From a virus, in the IMG/VR virus record IMGVR_UViG_3300042373_002386, positions 1 to 35,670 of that record: 35,670 nt of DNA. One strand, given 5' to 3'. Under the pieces are notes generated by a model. The model saw only the letters and a list, made by a program, of their open reading frames with translations. It did no database searches and was not told where the DNA came from. Numbering within the stretch: the stretch's first letter is position 1; the number at the start of each line of letters is the position of its first letter. Of the stretch, positions 24,197 to 32,675 are shown piece after piece. The translations under genes and the position numbers were made by a program.

Positions 24197-24501
24197 GATT
24201 CTTCTTGTGGTTTAGCAACAGGAGCAGCGGGTTGAGTTGGTTTTTCAACTACACGCTCACGGATAACTGTAGGTCCTCCGTTTTCAACCTTTTGTTTATT
24301 GTCTTGAGTTTGTTGTACGTTTACAACTACAGGAGCAGGAGCTGCTGCTTCTGTTTTTGTTTCTTCTTTAGGTTCTTCTTCGTGACCTCCAAATAAAGTA
24401 ACTCCTAACCAGGTGCCTCCACCTGCTACAACTGTACTTAATGTTCCTACAATGGTCTTTCTAAGGCCTGACCAAGTGCCATCATTTGTTTCTTCTGACA
24501 T
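24190..24501 (-). CDS. Hypothetical one-TM protein with Glu/Pro/Ala-rich tail
   Basis: A 103-residue protein. It starts SEETNDGTWSGLRKTIVGTL, then one membrane helix (VGTLSTVVAGGGTWLGVTLF, about 18-37). The rest is a Glu/Lys/Pro/Ala low-complexity tail (EEEPKEETKTEAAAPAPVVV). There is no cleavable signal peptide. It overlaps the CsgG-like start by 7 nt. A TATTTATA box lies 24 nt upstream, inside the previous gene. It may anchor or link the CsgG-like pore to the inner membrane, in the manner of a TonB-like linker, but no TonB domain is seen. Confidence 0.65.
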   Translation of the reverse strand: MSEETNDGTWSGLRKTIVGTLSTVVAGGGTWLGVTLFGGHEEEPKEETKTEAAAPAPVVVNVQQTQDNKQKVENGGPTVIRERVVEKPTQPAAPVAKPQEESW

Positions 24502-24504
24502 AGC

Positions 24505-26409
24505 TTATTGTTTAATTAATTTATTATAAATAGGTGCTTCTGTGTCTAAAGATAAATTTACTATATAAACTCCAGGAGCTAATTTGCCTAGATCTTTTGA
24601 ATATGAATATTGCCCTTCAGGTAATTGACCATCTAAAATGGCAACTACTTTTCTACCTTGAATATCATAAATTCCTAAATGAGCATCTGTTGTTGTAGTT
24701 ACGTTGAATGTAATTGTAACATCTTCTGTAGCTGGGTTAGGGAAAATTAAAATTGAATTTGGGTTGATTACATCACCTACTGTAGATTTTAATACTTGTA
24801 AAATACCATTTGTTGGTGTGATTTCAAGGTCTTTTGAGGATGCATTACCTGCAAATTTACGCGTTGTCCAAAGCGGACTTTCAAGCCATTCGTCCTGTGG
24901 TTGTTTAGCTAAAAATTGCAAAGTAATCACTTCATCTTCGTTTGATAGTAAGTTTTCGTTAACTGAAGGATCATATCCACCCCAATTAATTTCTCCGTTT
25001 AAAACGTTAACATATGTTAACCATTTCATAGCGTTTGAAGTAGAATAGATACTTTTGAATTCCAATACATCTGTATCGTATTGTAAACCAAATTGTAAAG
25101 AATTCAATTCAGTACCACCAGTTAACACTTTTACAGGAATGTTTACCAAGTTGCCTGCTTCAACAGACAATCTTGGTACATTCACTTCAATTTGAGAAGT
25201 TGGGAAATCATATTCTACTGTATGATCAATTACGTGGTAGATTTGAGATTCAACACCTGGTGTAGGATCGATCAATAATTCAATTGGTGTCATACGAGCC
25301 ATATGGTATCCTGTTTCGTTAGCATCTCCAGGAGCCAATACATAGAAAGTTACTGTTGAAGGTTGACCTGCTATGATTTCGTAGTTGAAATTGGTTACAC
25401 CTGGGATTGAAGCCATCAAGTTTGTAGATGAACCATCAATTGTAGAGAATTCAGTTGCGGTAAAGAATTTAACATCTTTAACGTTGTTTGGCCATTGTGT
25501 AAAGTTACCTGCTACACGTCCAAATACACCGTAAGCATCTGTAATTGTAATGTTACCTGAACCGTTTACATCAGCATGGTAAAAATCAAATCCTGTCATA
25601 GTACCATTTCCAAGTACCCATTGGTTAATTAATTGGGCATCTGTTGCTGAAATGATATTTCCAGTTGCCATTGTATCACCTTGGATGGCTAAACGAACAT
25701 CCCAATAAGTTGTATCTAAGTTAACTGTAAATGTAAAGTTACCTGAGTTGTCTGTTGTATAAGCTGAATGTTGTGTCCAAGTAGAACCACCTGCAGGGCG
25801 TGTTTGGAGGGCTAATGGTAAGTCTTTAGCTCCAGTACCTGTTACGTTTGTAAATGTACCAGCAAATGTAAATGTAGGTAAAGTAAATACACCACCATAA
25901 CTGTGTAAGTTTAAAGTAGTATCTAAACCAGCATTAGTTGATGCATAAGGTGAAAATGTTTGAGTACCTGTCCAAGTTAATGGAGTAATTGATACTAAGT
26001 TGTTGAATACAGCAGGAGCAGCGTGTGTAAATGTAATTGCAAATCTTTCTCCACCAGCTAATGTGTATGTTGGAGAACCACCTGTGTATGTAAGAGTAAT
26101 AGTAATGTAACCGTTAGCTGCATTAGTTATATACTGCATATCAAGGTTTGTTGTAGAACCAATCAATGCAACCGTTGCATTTGTAAATGCAATTTTGTCA
26201 TAAAACACACGAAACTGAGTTGCTGTGAACTTCGTTAATGTGGTGTTTTGTAAGGTGATTTTTGCTAGTGTAGTACCTTGAGCAGTTGGTCCTACTTGAT
26301 ACTGGTCGGCAATTAACCCGTAGATACCATTTCCTGGTGCTACTGGTACTTGTCCAAATAAATTAAATGTTACTAATGTAAGTAACAAAGGCAATAATAG
26401 GTTTTTCAT
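24505..26409 (-). CDS. T9SS-sorted secreted protein with cohesin-like and dockerin-like modules
   Basis: The start at 26409 gives 634 residues and the signal peptide MKNLLLPLLLTLVTFNLFGQ. A first cohesin-like beta domain is at about 25-165. A dockerin-like calcium pair is at about 248-300 (ISATDAQLINQWVL and ADVNGSGNITITDAYGVFG). A second cohesin-like domain is at about 408-505 (VEAGNLVNIPVKV, LQFGLQYDTDVLEF). A type A T9SS C-terminal sorting domain is at about 548-634 (ILIFPNPATEDVTI, GIYDIQGRKV, LAPGVYIVNL, NKLIKQ). Such domains direct proteins through the host T9SS to the surface. It follows nrdA after 64 nt containing a T9 run and a weak TTG-N20-TA site (26412-26442). Confidence 0.85.
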   Translation of the reverse strand: MKNLLLPLLLTLVTFNLFGQVPVAPGNGIYGLIADQYQVGPTAQGTTLAKITLQNTTLTKFTATQFRVFYDKIAFTNATVALIGSTTNLDMQYITNAANGYITITLTYTGGSPTYTLAGGERFAITFTHAAPAVFNNLVSITPLTWTGTQTFSPYASTNAGLDTTLNLHSYGGVFTLPTFTFAGTFTNVTGTGAKDLPLALQTRPAGGSTWTQHSAYTTDNSGNFTFTVNLDTTYWDVRLAIQGDTMATGNIISATDAQLINQWVLGNGTMTGFDFYHADVNGSGNITITDAYGVFGRVAGNFTQWPNNVKDVKFFTATEFSTIDGSSTNLMASIPGVTNFNYEIIAGQPSTVTFYVLAPGDANETGYHMARMTPIELLIDPTPGVESQIYHVIDHTVEYDFPTSQIEVNVPRLSVEAGNLVNIPVKVLTGGTELNSLQFGLQYDTDVLEFKSIYSTSNAMKWLTYVNVLNGEINWGGYDPSVNENLLSNEDEVITLQFLAKQPQDEWLESPLWTTRKFAGNASSKDLEITPTNGILQVLKSTVGDVINPNSILIFPNPATEDVTITFNVTTTTDAHLGIYDIQGRKVVAILDGQLPEGQYSYSKDLGKLAPGVYIVNLSLDTEAPIYNKLIKQ

Positions 26410-26473
26410 TTTAGTTTTAGTTAGTTTAACAAAAAAAAACAATTTAAAAAACCTATTTACCCTTATACATATG

Positions 26474-28201
26474 CTATCCTTCGCAACTAATACAATCAGC
26501 AGTACGTTGAAGATTATCTCCTCTTAAAATACTTTCTGAACGCATGTAGTATAACGTTTTGATGCCTTCTCTCCAAGCTAATTTGTGTACCTCACTAATG
26601 TATTTAGGTGAGTCAGATGGATCAAATGTTAAGTTAAGTGAAATTGCTTGATCAATATGTTTTTGACGAATACCATTTTGACGAATAACTTCATATGGAT
26701 TAATTTCTTTGAATGTCAAGAATATTTCTTTTTCTTCATCCGATAAAATATGATCAGGTAATCCCATTACTGAACCTTTATCTTTAGCAATTTGTTCCCA
26801 AATACTATCGATGTTAAATCCTTTAGATTCAAGTAAACGCTCCAATGTTGGATTTTTCTTGATAAATGTACCTTTAGATGTTTTCAAGTTAAATACATTT
26901 GCAGGGATTGGTTCAATTGAAGGTGAAACACCACCTGAAATATTAGCATTTGATACTGTTGGTGCAATTGCTAAATGGTGTGTATGTCTCAAGCCTGTTC
27001 CTTTACACCATTCTGGTTCTCCATATTCTTTTGCTTGATCACGAGATGCTTTTAAGGCTCCTTCCTCAATAAATTGAGACATGATTCGAGTGTAAGAATT
27101 TGCTTGTAAACCTGCAAACGGAATGCCTTTTTCTTGTAGGAATGTATGCCATCCTAAAACACCAATACCAATTGCTCTACCTTTAATAGCTGAACGATAA
27201 GTGTTTTCCATGAATTTAACATTCTTTGCTCTATCAATAAATTCTTGTAGTACACCTTCTAAGAACCAACATGATAACTCAGGTAAAGTCATACCATTTT
27301 CGAATTTATAGTCTTTCCATTCGTCCCAACGTGCTAAATTCAATGAAGATAAACAGCAAATAAATGAGTGTAATGGGTCTGTATAAAGTGCAATTTCAGA
27401 ACAAATATTTGTCATTGAAACGTGCAAGTTATTGTTTTTGTATGCTTGAGGGTTGTTGTTGTTTACATTATCTTCAAACATGATGTAAGGTTCACCTGTT
27501 TCCAAACGTGTTTTAAGGATTTCTCCCCACAAACGCAAAGCACGTGGTTCTTTATCCTCTAGTTTATTCATGAAATCATCATCAATAACTACACATTGGT
27601 GCAAGTTCAAACATTGGCGATTAACATCTCCTTTTGGACGACGAATCATCAAAAATTCTTCAATATCTGGATGGTTAATGTGTAGGTTTACAGATGCTGC
27701 ACCTCGTCTAACTGAACCTTGGTTTGTTGCTAGGATAGTTGAATCATAGATCTTAGCCCATGGAACTACACCCTCAGATACTCCATTACCTGCAATTTCT
27801 TTACCTCTACCTCTAATACGAGCTAAACCGATACCAACACCTCCACCTTGAGATGATAAACGCATCAACTCAGAGTTTGCTAATGCAATTCCTTCAATTG
27901 AATCGTCTGTATCGATTCCAAAACATGAAATTGGCATACCACGTTCAGTACCTAAATTTGATAAAACCGGAGATGCAAGACACAACCAATTTTTTTCCAT
28001 TGCTTCAAAGAAGAACGGTACTAAATCTTTACGTTTTAGTCTACGCCCCGCTGCTTTACTTACTCGATTAAATGCTTTAAATACATTTTCTTCTGGGAGT
28101 AAGTATCCTTGTGAGATGATAGAAGTACCAATCTCATCCATCCATTCAGGGTAGTCTTTACCCTTCACCCATTTACTTGTGTCTACGTTTAATTTGCTCA
28201 T
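26474..28201 (-). CDS. nrdA: Ribonucleotide reductase class I large subunit
   Basis: A 575-residue NrdA, shorter than the usual 750-plus because the N-terminal ATP-cone is absent. Catalytic elements are visible: PISCFGIDTDD (C93), TNICSEI (N265, C267, E269), CCLSSLNLARWDEW (C282/C283), LYYMRSES with the radical-transfer tyrosines (551-552), and the C-terminal redox pair CISCEG. It reduces ribonucleotides to deoxyribonucleotides with NrdB. Without the ATP-cone it should escape dATP inhibition. It follows nrdB by 9 nt. The thioredoxin-like protein at 9798-10046 could reduce its CxxC tail. Confidence 0.97.
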   Translation of the reverse strand: MSKLNVDTSKWVKGKDYPEWMDEIGTSIISQGYLLPEENVFKAFNRVSKAAGRRLKRKDLVPFFFEAMEKNWLCLASPVLSNLGTERGMPISCFGIDTDDSIEGIALANSELMRLSSQGGGVGIGLARIRGRGKEIAGNGVSEGVVPWAKIYDSTILATNQGSVRRGAASVNLHINHPDIEEFLMIRRPKGDVNRQCLNLHQCVVIDDDFMNKLEDKEPRALRLWGEILKTRLETGEPYIMFEDNVNNNNPQAYKNNNLHVSMTNICSEIALYTDPLHSFICCLSSLNLARWDEWKDYKFENGMTLPELSCWFLEGVLQEFIDRAKNVKFMENTYRSAIKGRAIGIGVLGWHTFLQEKGIPFAGLQANSYTRIMSQFIEEGALKASRDQAKEYGEPEWCKGTGLRHTHHLAIAPTVSNANISGGVSPSIEPIPANVFNLKTSKGTFIKKNPTLERLLESKGFNIDSIWEQIAKDKGSVMGLPDHILSDEEKEIFLTFKEINPYEVIRQNGIRQKHIDQAISLNLTFDPSDSPKYISEVHKLAWREGIKTLYYMRSESILRGDNLQRTADCISCEG

Positions 28202-28210
28202 TTGTTGTTT

Positions 28211-29158
28211 TTATAAATCGCTCCAGTCAGCGGTTGATTTTGAATAATCTGTTACTCTTCCTGCGAAGAAGTCTTGGTGTGTTTTACCACTTGTTAAATG
28301 TCCGAACCATTCCATTGATTTCAAAAGATTTGGATCAATATCATTATACAAAGGATTATAACCTAATTCAATTAATTTTTGATTAGCACGTTCTTTGATG
28401 AAGTTTTTCAATTGATCTTTATTCAATCCTTCAATTTCACCCATTTCAAATGCTTTGTCAATAAAGTCAAATTCTAGTTTAACTGATAAGTCACAAGCAT
28501 CATATATTTGGGCTTCCATTCCACTTTGCAATTCAGGCATTTCTTCCATCATTGTTCTGAATAACCAGCATCCTGCTTTTGAGTGAAGTGATTCATCACG
28601 TACAGACCATTCTACAATCTGTCCAGTACCTTTCATCAAGTTACGTAGTTGGAAAGACATTAAAATAGCGAATGATGAAAATAAATTTACACCTTCAGTG
28701 AACGCAGAGAATATAGCTAATGAAAGTGCTTTTTCACGTAATGTATCTCCAGGCAATTCAACTAAACGATCAATTTTAGCTTTTGCTTCCTCATCTTCCA
28801 TGAATGCCTCAAAATCATCTAATCCAAGTTCTTCATTTAAACGAGCATAAGCTTCAGCATGGATTGATTCGAAATCAGCGAATGCACACGCCATAGCTTT
28901 GATTTCATGCTTAGGAAACCATACTGCCACCTTTGTTGCCCAATAATCGTTTACATACGTTTCTGTTTGAGCAAACGATTTCAAGATATTACCGATTAGA
29001 TTTTTTTCTGATTCACTTAATTTAAGCTTCCAGTCATTTAAGTCTGATGATAATGGAACTTCGTCTGCTAGCCAATGGGCTCTGTGTTGATCTTTGTAAA
29101 ATTCGAATGCTGTTTGATATTCGAATGGTTTGTAATGGGGTCTAAGTTCTGTAATCAT
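28211..29158 (-). CDS. nrdB: Ribonucleotide reductase class I small subunit
   Basis: A 315-residue ferritin-like diiron protein that makes the tyrosyl radical for NrdA. ADFESIHAEAYARL (E97, H100, Y104) supplies metal ligands and the radical tyrosine in the ExxHxxxY pattern. AFTEGVNLF and VRDESLHSKAG supply the second set of Glu/His ligands. The tyrosine is present, so this is not a Phe/Val-substituted class Ic type. The C-terminus (YSKSTADWSDL) is the acidic tail that docks on NrdA. It overlaps the helicase stop by 4 nt (ATGA). Confidence 0.96.
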   Translation of the reverse strand: MITELRPHYKPFEYQTAFEFYKDQHRAHWLADEVPLSSDLNDWKLKLSESEKNLIGNILKSFAQTETYVNDYWATKVAVWFPKHEIKAMACAFADFESIHAEAYARLNEELGLDDFEAFMEDEEAKAKIDRLVELPGDTLREKALSLAIFSAFTEGVNLFSSFAILMSFQLRNLMKGTGQIVEWSVRDESLHSKAGCWLFRTMMEEMPELQSGMEAQIYDACDLSVKLEFDFIDKAFEMGEIEGLNKDQLKNFIKERANQKLIELGYNPLYNDIDPNLLKSMEWFGHLTSGKTHQDFFAGRVTDYSKSTADWSDL

Positions 29159-30513
29159 GCGTTTAATTCAAAAAATTTATTTGCCAACATTCTTTTATCT
29201 AAATCGTCAAAGTTATCGTTTGACTGTTTTTTTGGTGTAACTGTATCTGCTTCTTCATCGTAATGACTTCCAATTGCAATGTGGCCATTTGATGTGTTAA
29301 CATCTACTTGAAAAGTCAAACCGTCCATCCCATATCTGTTTTTCATAATATGGAGACGTCCAGTTCCGTTAACTTTATCTTCTTTTTTTCTTGACAACGA
29401 CATTGAAAGGTCGGTAATCATCATTTTATCGTAACTACCAGCGGCTTTATCGCCTTCAATGATGTCATCTTTGGCTCCCGCGCGATTTACTTGCGAAACT
29501 GACCAGATTGGTATGTTTAATTCGCGAGCTAATCCCTTGGTGCTAGTATAAATATCATCAATTTCTCCCTTACGGTCAACATTTCTTTTTCTTGTTGAAA
29601 GAAGATCAATGTAATCTATGATGATAAGATCTGGTTCAATTCCTAAGTCTCTTACTTTTTGGATGTGCGCTTCTATGGTACCAATTGTGGTTTTTCCCAT
29701 AGGAAATTCACGAATAATTAACTCACCTGGTAATTCAGCTGTTAATGCTTCTACGTGTTCTTTATGTTTTTCTAATTGGTCAACAGGTGTACCAGTAAAG
29801 AAAGCGTCATATCGTCTTCCAGTATAAGCTTCACTTAACTCTAAAGTATAGTGAATGACATTATAACCCATTTGAACTGCAAAACCACCTAAAGCAACTA
29901 ATGTCCAAGATTTACCTCCACCAGGATTACCAAAAATCAATCCTAAATCTCCATTACCTAAACCACCTTGAACCAATTCATTAATTTCAGTCCATGGTGT
30001 AGGAACAATTTTTCTATGATCTTCACGGTAACGTGATTCGGTATCTTTTTTATATTCGTGGCCAATGTTTTTATCTTGTCCTGCTTTCATTGCTGATTCA
30101 ATCATATATTTGATTGAGTCATAATCGCCTGCTTTTAACAAGTCAACACTATTTAATAATGCTTTCTTTAGCTGTTGATTTTTACAGAATGTAGAGAACT
30201 CTTCTTGTACATAAGCTAAATCTTCAATATCAGCTTTATAAGCTTCACGTAATTGTTCTTTAACGGATACTTTAAGTACTTCATTGTCCAATTTTTTCAT
30301 TTCAACTTTTAAAATGTCCATTGAAATGGTTGTATGGTATTTTTCGTAGTACTTGATAATCTCATTTATAACCCATTTATGAGCCGGATTACTAAAGTAT
30401 TCATCACTTAGTACGTCGTTTATGTTTTGTAAGAATTCTTTATGTGTCAATAAAGAAGATATCACTTTCATCTGGAATGATGGTCCGTATTCATCAATTG
30501 ATTGTAATGTCAT
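29155..30513 (-). CDS. Replicative DNA helicase, DnaB/T4 gp41-like
   Basis: A 452-residue RecA-fold hexameric helicase. Walker A is GNPGGGKSW (195-203), Walker B LIIIDYIDLLS, followed by VSQVNRAG (motif H3/sensor) and a C-terminal RKKEDKVNGTGRLHIMKNRYG with the arginine-finger region (fragment RLHIMKNRYG). The N-terminal 130 residues form a helical domain like DnaB-N. It unwinds DNA at the fork. No primase is found in the window. It is first in the helicase-nrdB-nrdA unit, with a promoter at 30531-30561, and its leader carries the AAATAAAAGTT element (30521-30531). Confidence 0.92.
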   Translation of the reverse strand: MTLQSIDEYGPSFQMKVISSLLTHKEFLQNINDVLSDEYFSNPAHKWVINEIIKYYEKYHTTISMDILKVEMKKLDNEVLKVSVKEQLREAYKADIEDLAYVQEEFSTFCKNQQLKKALLNSVDLLKAGDYDSIKYMIESAMKAGQDKNIGHEYKKDTESRYREDHRKIVPTPWTEINELVQGGLGNGDLGLIFGNPGGGKSWTLVALGGFAVQMGYNVIHYTLELSEAYTGRRYDAFFTGTPVDQLEKHKEHVEALTAELPGELIIREFPMGKTTIGTIEAHIQKVRDLGIEPDLIIIDYIDLLSTRKRNVDRKGEIDDIYTSTKGLARELNIPIWSVSQVNRAGAKDDIIEGDKAAGSYDKMMITDLSMSLSRKKEDKVNGTGRLHIMKNRYGMDGLTFQVDVNTSNGHIAIGSHYDEEADTVTPKKQSNDNFDDLDKRMLANKFFELNA

Positions 30514-30520
30514 TTGCTAT

Positions 30521-30531
30521 AACTTTTATTT
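30521..30531 (-). promoter_or_regulatory. Leader element AAATAAAAGTT upstream of helicase
   Basis: A copy of the recurrent 11-mer, seven bases before the helicase ATG. It overlaps the end of the promoter -7 box. Confidence 0.45.
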
Positions 30532-30561
30532 AAATATAATAACTTATTGTTGGTTTTCCAA
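30531..30561 (-). promoter_or_regulatory. Promoter of the helicase-nrdB-nrdA unit
   Basis: TTG at 30559-30561, 20-nt spacer, TATATTTA at 30531-30538 on the minus strand. The TTG lies in the first arm of the hairpin that follows the exonuclease gene. Confidence 0.75.
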
Positions 30562-31575
30562 CAAATCTTTAAAGATATCTTGAACCCAGAATTCAGTATT
30601 TCGAATTAAGTTTCCAAGTTGATCTTCATTACACATTTCAACGAATGTGTGTGGGAAAAAGTTTAGGTGAGTATGCTCAACAAACTTGTCTATAAACATT
30701 TTGTCTTTATCACTCATCATAGGATTGGATAAATCCATAACTCTATACTTATCCTCTAATAGATCCACATCATGTAGTACTCTTGCATACACAACGTGTT
30801 CTTTTAGTTTTGCTTCAGCAATATCGATCAAATCATCAAATGATAGATCTCTTGTTGATAGTTCGGGGAATTTCTTGAATAATCCTTTAGCCCCTAATCC
30901 TTTAATACCTGTTACACCATCAGAGCTATCACCCATTAACAACTTATAAAGTAAGAAGTTGTTTGGTGTTACATTAAATTTTTCTTTTACAGTATCTGTT
31001 GTGTAATATTCTTTTTCAATTGGACGATAAACGATTACTTTTTCGGTTACCAACTGTAAATAATCTTTATCACTGGATACTATGAATGCTCTGTCTTCTG
31101 GTTTTGTAGGTAAAATATCACTTAAGTAAGCGATAATATCATCTGCTTCTACTCCAGGTAACGATACTGTTTTAACAGGTAGTGTTTTCAAATATTGAAT
31201 GATTCGAACAATTTGATCTACCTTTGAATCATCTTCTTCCTCTAAATTATCAAACAACTCATGTTTAGTTACTCGAGTAATATTTCTGTTTGATTTATAT
31301 TCGGGAATAATGTTTTTTCTGTTGTTGGAGGAACCCACACCATCAAACACTACATAAACTTGTGTAGGTTGGATAGTGCGAATTAAAGCTCCCAAAGATC
31401 GAAAAAATCCTCCTAAACCTCCAATATGGACTCCGTTTGAGTTAACTGCATTAATTGCACTAAAATTTCGAAAGAAGAGATTAAGTCCATCTATGAGCAA
31501 GTAGCGCTCTGATTGAGGGGTTTCTTCACCGTGTTCTTGTATGTTGTTTAAGAGGTTTAAGAGGTCTTTCTTCAT
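30544..31575 (-). CDS. 5'-3' exonuclease / flap endonuclease (T4 RNase H-like)
   Basis: The start at 31575, two bases after the uvsX stop begins, gives 343 residues; the longer frame only adds sequence inside uvsX. FEN/RNase H motifs are present: LLIDGLNLFFRNF (Asp29), VYVVFDGVGS, VEADDIIAYLSD, VSSDKDYLQLV, and GDSSDGVTGIKGLGAKGLF, with the helix-3-turn-helix. Such enzymes remove RNA primers from Okazaki fragments. It is the third gene of the SSB-UvsX-exonuclease unit. Acidic metal-binding residues look complete. Confidence 0.93.
   Translation of the reverse strand: MKKDLLNLLNNIQEHGEETPQSERYLLIDGLNLFFRNFSAINAVNSNGVHIGGLGGFFRSLGALIRTIQPTQVYVVFDGVGSSNNRKNIIPEYKSNRNITRVTKHELFDNLEEEDDSKVDQIVRIIQYLKTLPVKTVSLPGVEADDIIAYLSDILPTKPEDRAFIVSSDKDYLQLVTEKVIVYRPIEKEYYTTDTVKEKFNVTPNNFLLYKLLMGDSSDGVTGIKGLGAKGLFKKFPELSTRDLSFDDLIDIAEAKLKEHVVYARVLHDVDLLEDKYRVMDLSNPMMSDKDKMFIDKFVEHTHLNFFPHTFVEMCNEDQLGNLIRNTEFWVQDIFKDLLENQQ
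30547..30564 (-). terminator. Hairpin after the exonuclease gene
   Basis: A perfect 7-bp stem (TTGTTGG/CCAACAA) with a four-base loop, overlapping the last codons and the stop of the exonuclease gene. No long T-run follows (TAAGTTATTATATTT), so it is a weaker terminator than that at 716-745. It overlaps the next promoter. Confidence 0.55.
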
Positions 31576-31576
31576 A

Positions 31577-32662
31577 TTAATCTTCGTTTTCAAATAAGTC
31601 TGGTGTAGGTGCTTTTTCGTCCCATTCACTATTGTCTTCTTGTACAGTGTATGTACCTTGACCTAAAATATCGGCCCATTCACTTACGTGTGCATCTTTA
31701 TATTTCTTGATAGCATTTGGGTCATCTTTAATAAACCCGTGTACTGTAGAAACAATAGTACCCATTGTAGTGATTCCGTTAATGTGGTTTTTATCACAAG
31801 CAATTTTTGTACGCAATGCAAATTCAACTTTCTTCTTGTCTTTAACAGCGTTAAGTTTAGAAGTACCAGCATTTGTAACGTTTCCAAAAGTTAAACACAA
31901 TGAAACATCATAATAAAACGTATCTCCACCTTTGTTTGTCATTCTAGGTTGTGACATTGGAGTTAGAGCCGGAGCAACACCTACTTTGTTTACAATAAAC
32001 AAGGTATTCGTGTATTTTGAGCTTTCCTTACGAGACATTACAATTTGTTGATTGATAAAGTTTCCGAATTGAGTTGCAATAGCTCCTGCGTTCCACATTG
32101 GGTTATTTTTACCTTGCTCAATTGACATTTGACATGGAATTGAACCAACTGAGTCCCAGATAAAGAGTAGATCGTATGGTAGGTTACCTTTCTTTTGTTC
32201 TGTAAGTAGATCGATAATAAATGATGCGATATCTTCAATTGAATTTAATGAACTTCTATCTCGATAAATAAAGAAACCTGTTTGATCTAAAATTTCACCT
32301 GTTTCTTCATCAACTACATCTTCCATTTCAAAACCCATTGTTTTCCAGTGGTTCCAGTCATGTTTCATTTCGGTAATAATCAATACAGGTAAAACTCCCA
32401 TTTTTTGAGCATTAACTGCTACCTCAATGGTCATAGTAGATTTTCCAGTGTTTGATTTTCCTCGAACCATTGAATTATGACCCATAGGAATACCAGGAAT
32501 GGATAGTGCTTCTTGTAAAGCCGGAGAAAATGGAATCCATTTTTGCTCCTTGAATTTAACGTTTGACGCTAAACCCTTATTTGCTTTAAATTTGTCTAAA
32601 CTGAAGGCGGTTTTCAATTCCTTGTCGGCCGCCTCAGTTAGTGATTTTCTTCCTTTAGCCAT
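31577..32662 (-). CDS. uvsX: UvsX/RecA-like recombinase
   Basis: A 361-residue RecA-fold recombinase. Walker A is RGKSNTGKST (67-76) and Walker B LLFIWDSVGSIP. IVNKVGVAPALTPMSQPRMTNKGGD contains the L2-like region (fragment RMTNKGGDTFYYD). UvsX/RecA proteins pair homologous strands for recombination-dependent replication. The acidic C-terminus (DLFENED) resembles T4 UvsX. It lies between the SSB and exonuclease genes, separated by 13 nt and 1 nt. No UvsY or UvsW gene is in the window. Confidence 0.9.
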   Translation of the reverse strand: MAKGRKSLTEAADKELKTAFSLDKFKANKGLASNVKFKEQKWIPFSPALQEALSIPGIPMGHNSMVRGKSNTGKSTMTIEVAVNAQKMGVLPVLIITEMKHDWNHWKTMGFEMEDVVDEETGEILDQTGFFIYRDRSSLNSIEDIASFIIDLLTEQKKGNLPYDLLFIWDSVGSIPCQMSIEQGKNNPMWNAGAIATQFGNFINQQIVMSRKESSKYTNTLFIVNKVGVAPALTPMSQPRMTNKGGDTFYYDVSLCLTFGNVTNAGTSKLNAVKDKKKVEFALRTKIACDKNHINGITTMGTIVSTVHGFIKDDPNAIKKYKDAHVSEWADILGQGTYTVQEDNSEWDEKAPTPDLFENED

Positions 32663-32675
32663 GTTTTAACCTAAA

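Noticed and set aside
26412-26442. TTG-N20-TAAAACTA upstream of the T9SS gene as a promoter
   Set aside because: The -7 part lacks the TT of the other sites and the region is a T9 run in AT-rich sequence; too weak to list as a feature.
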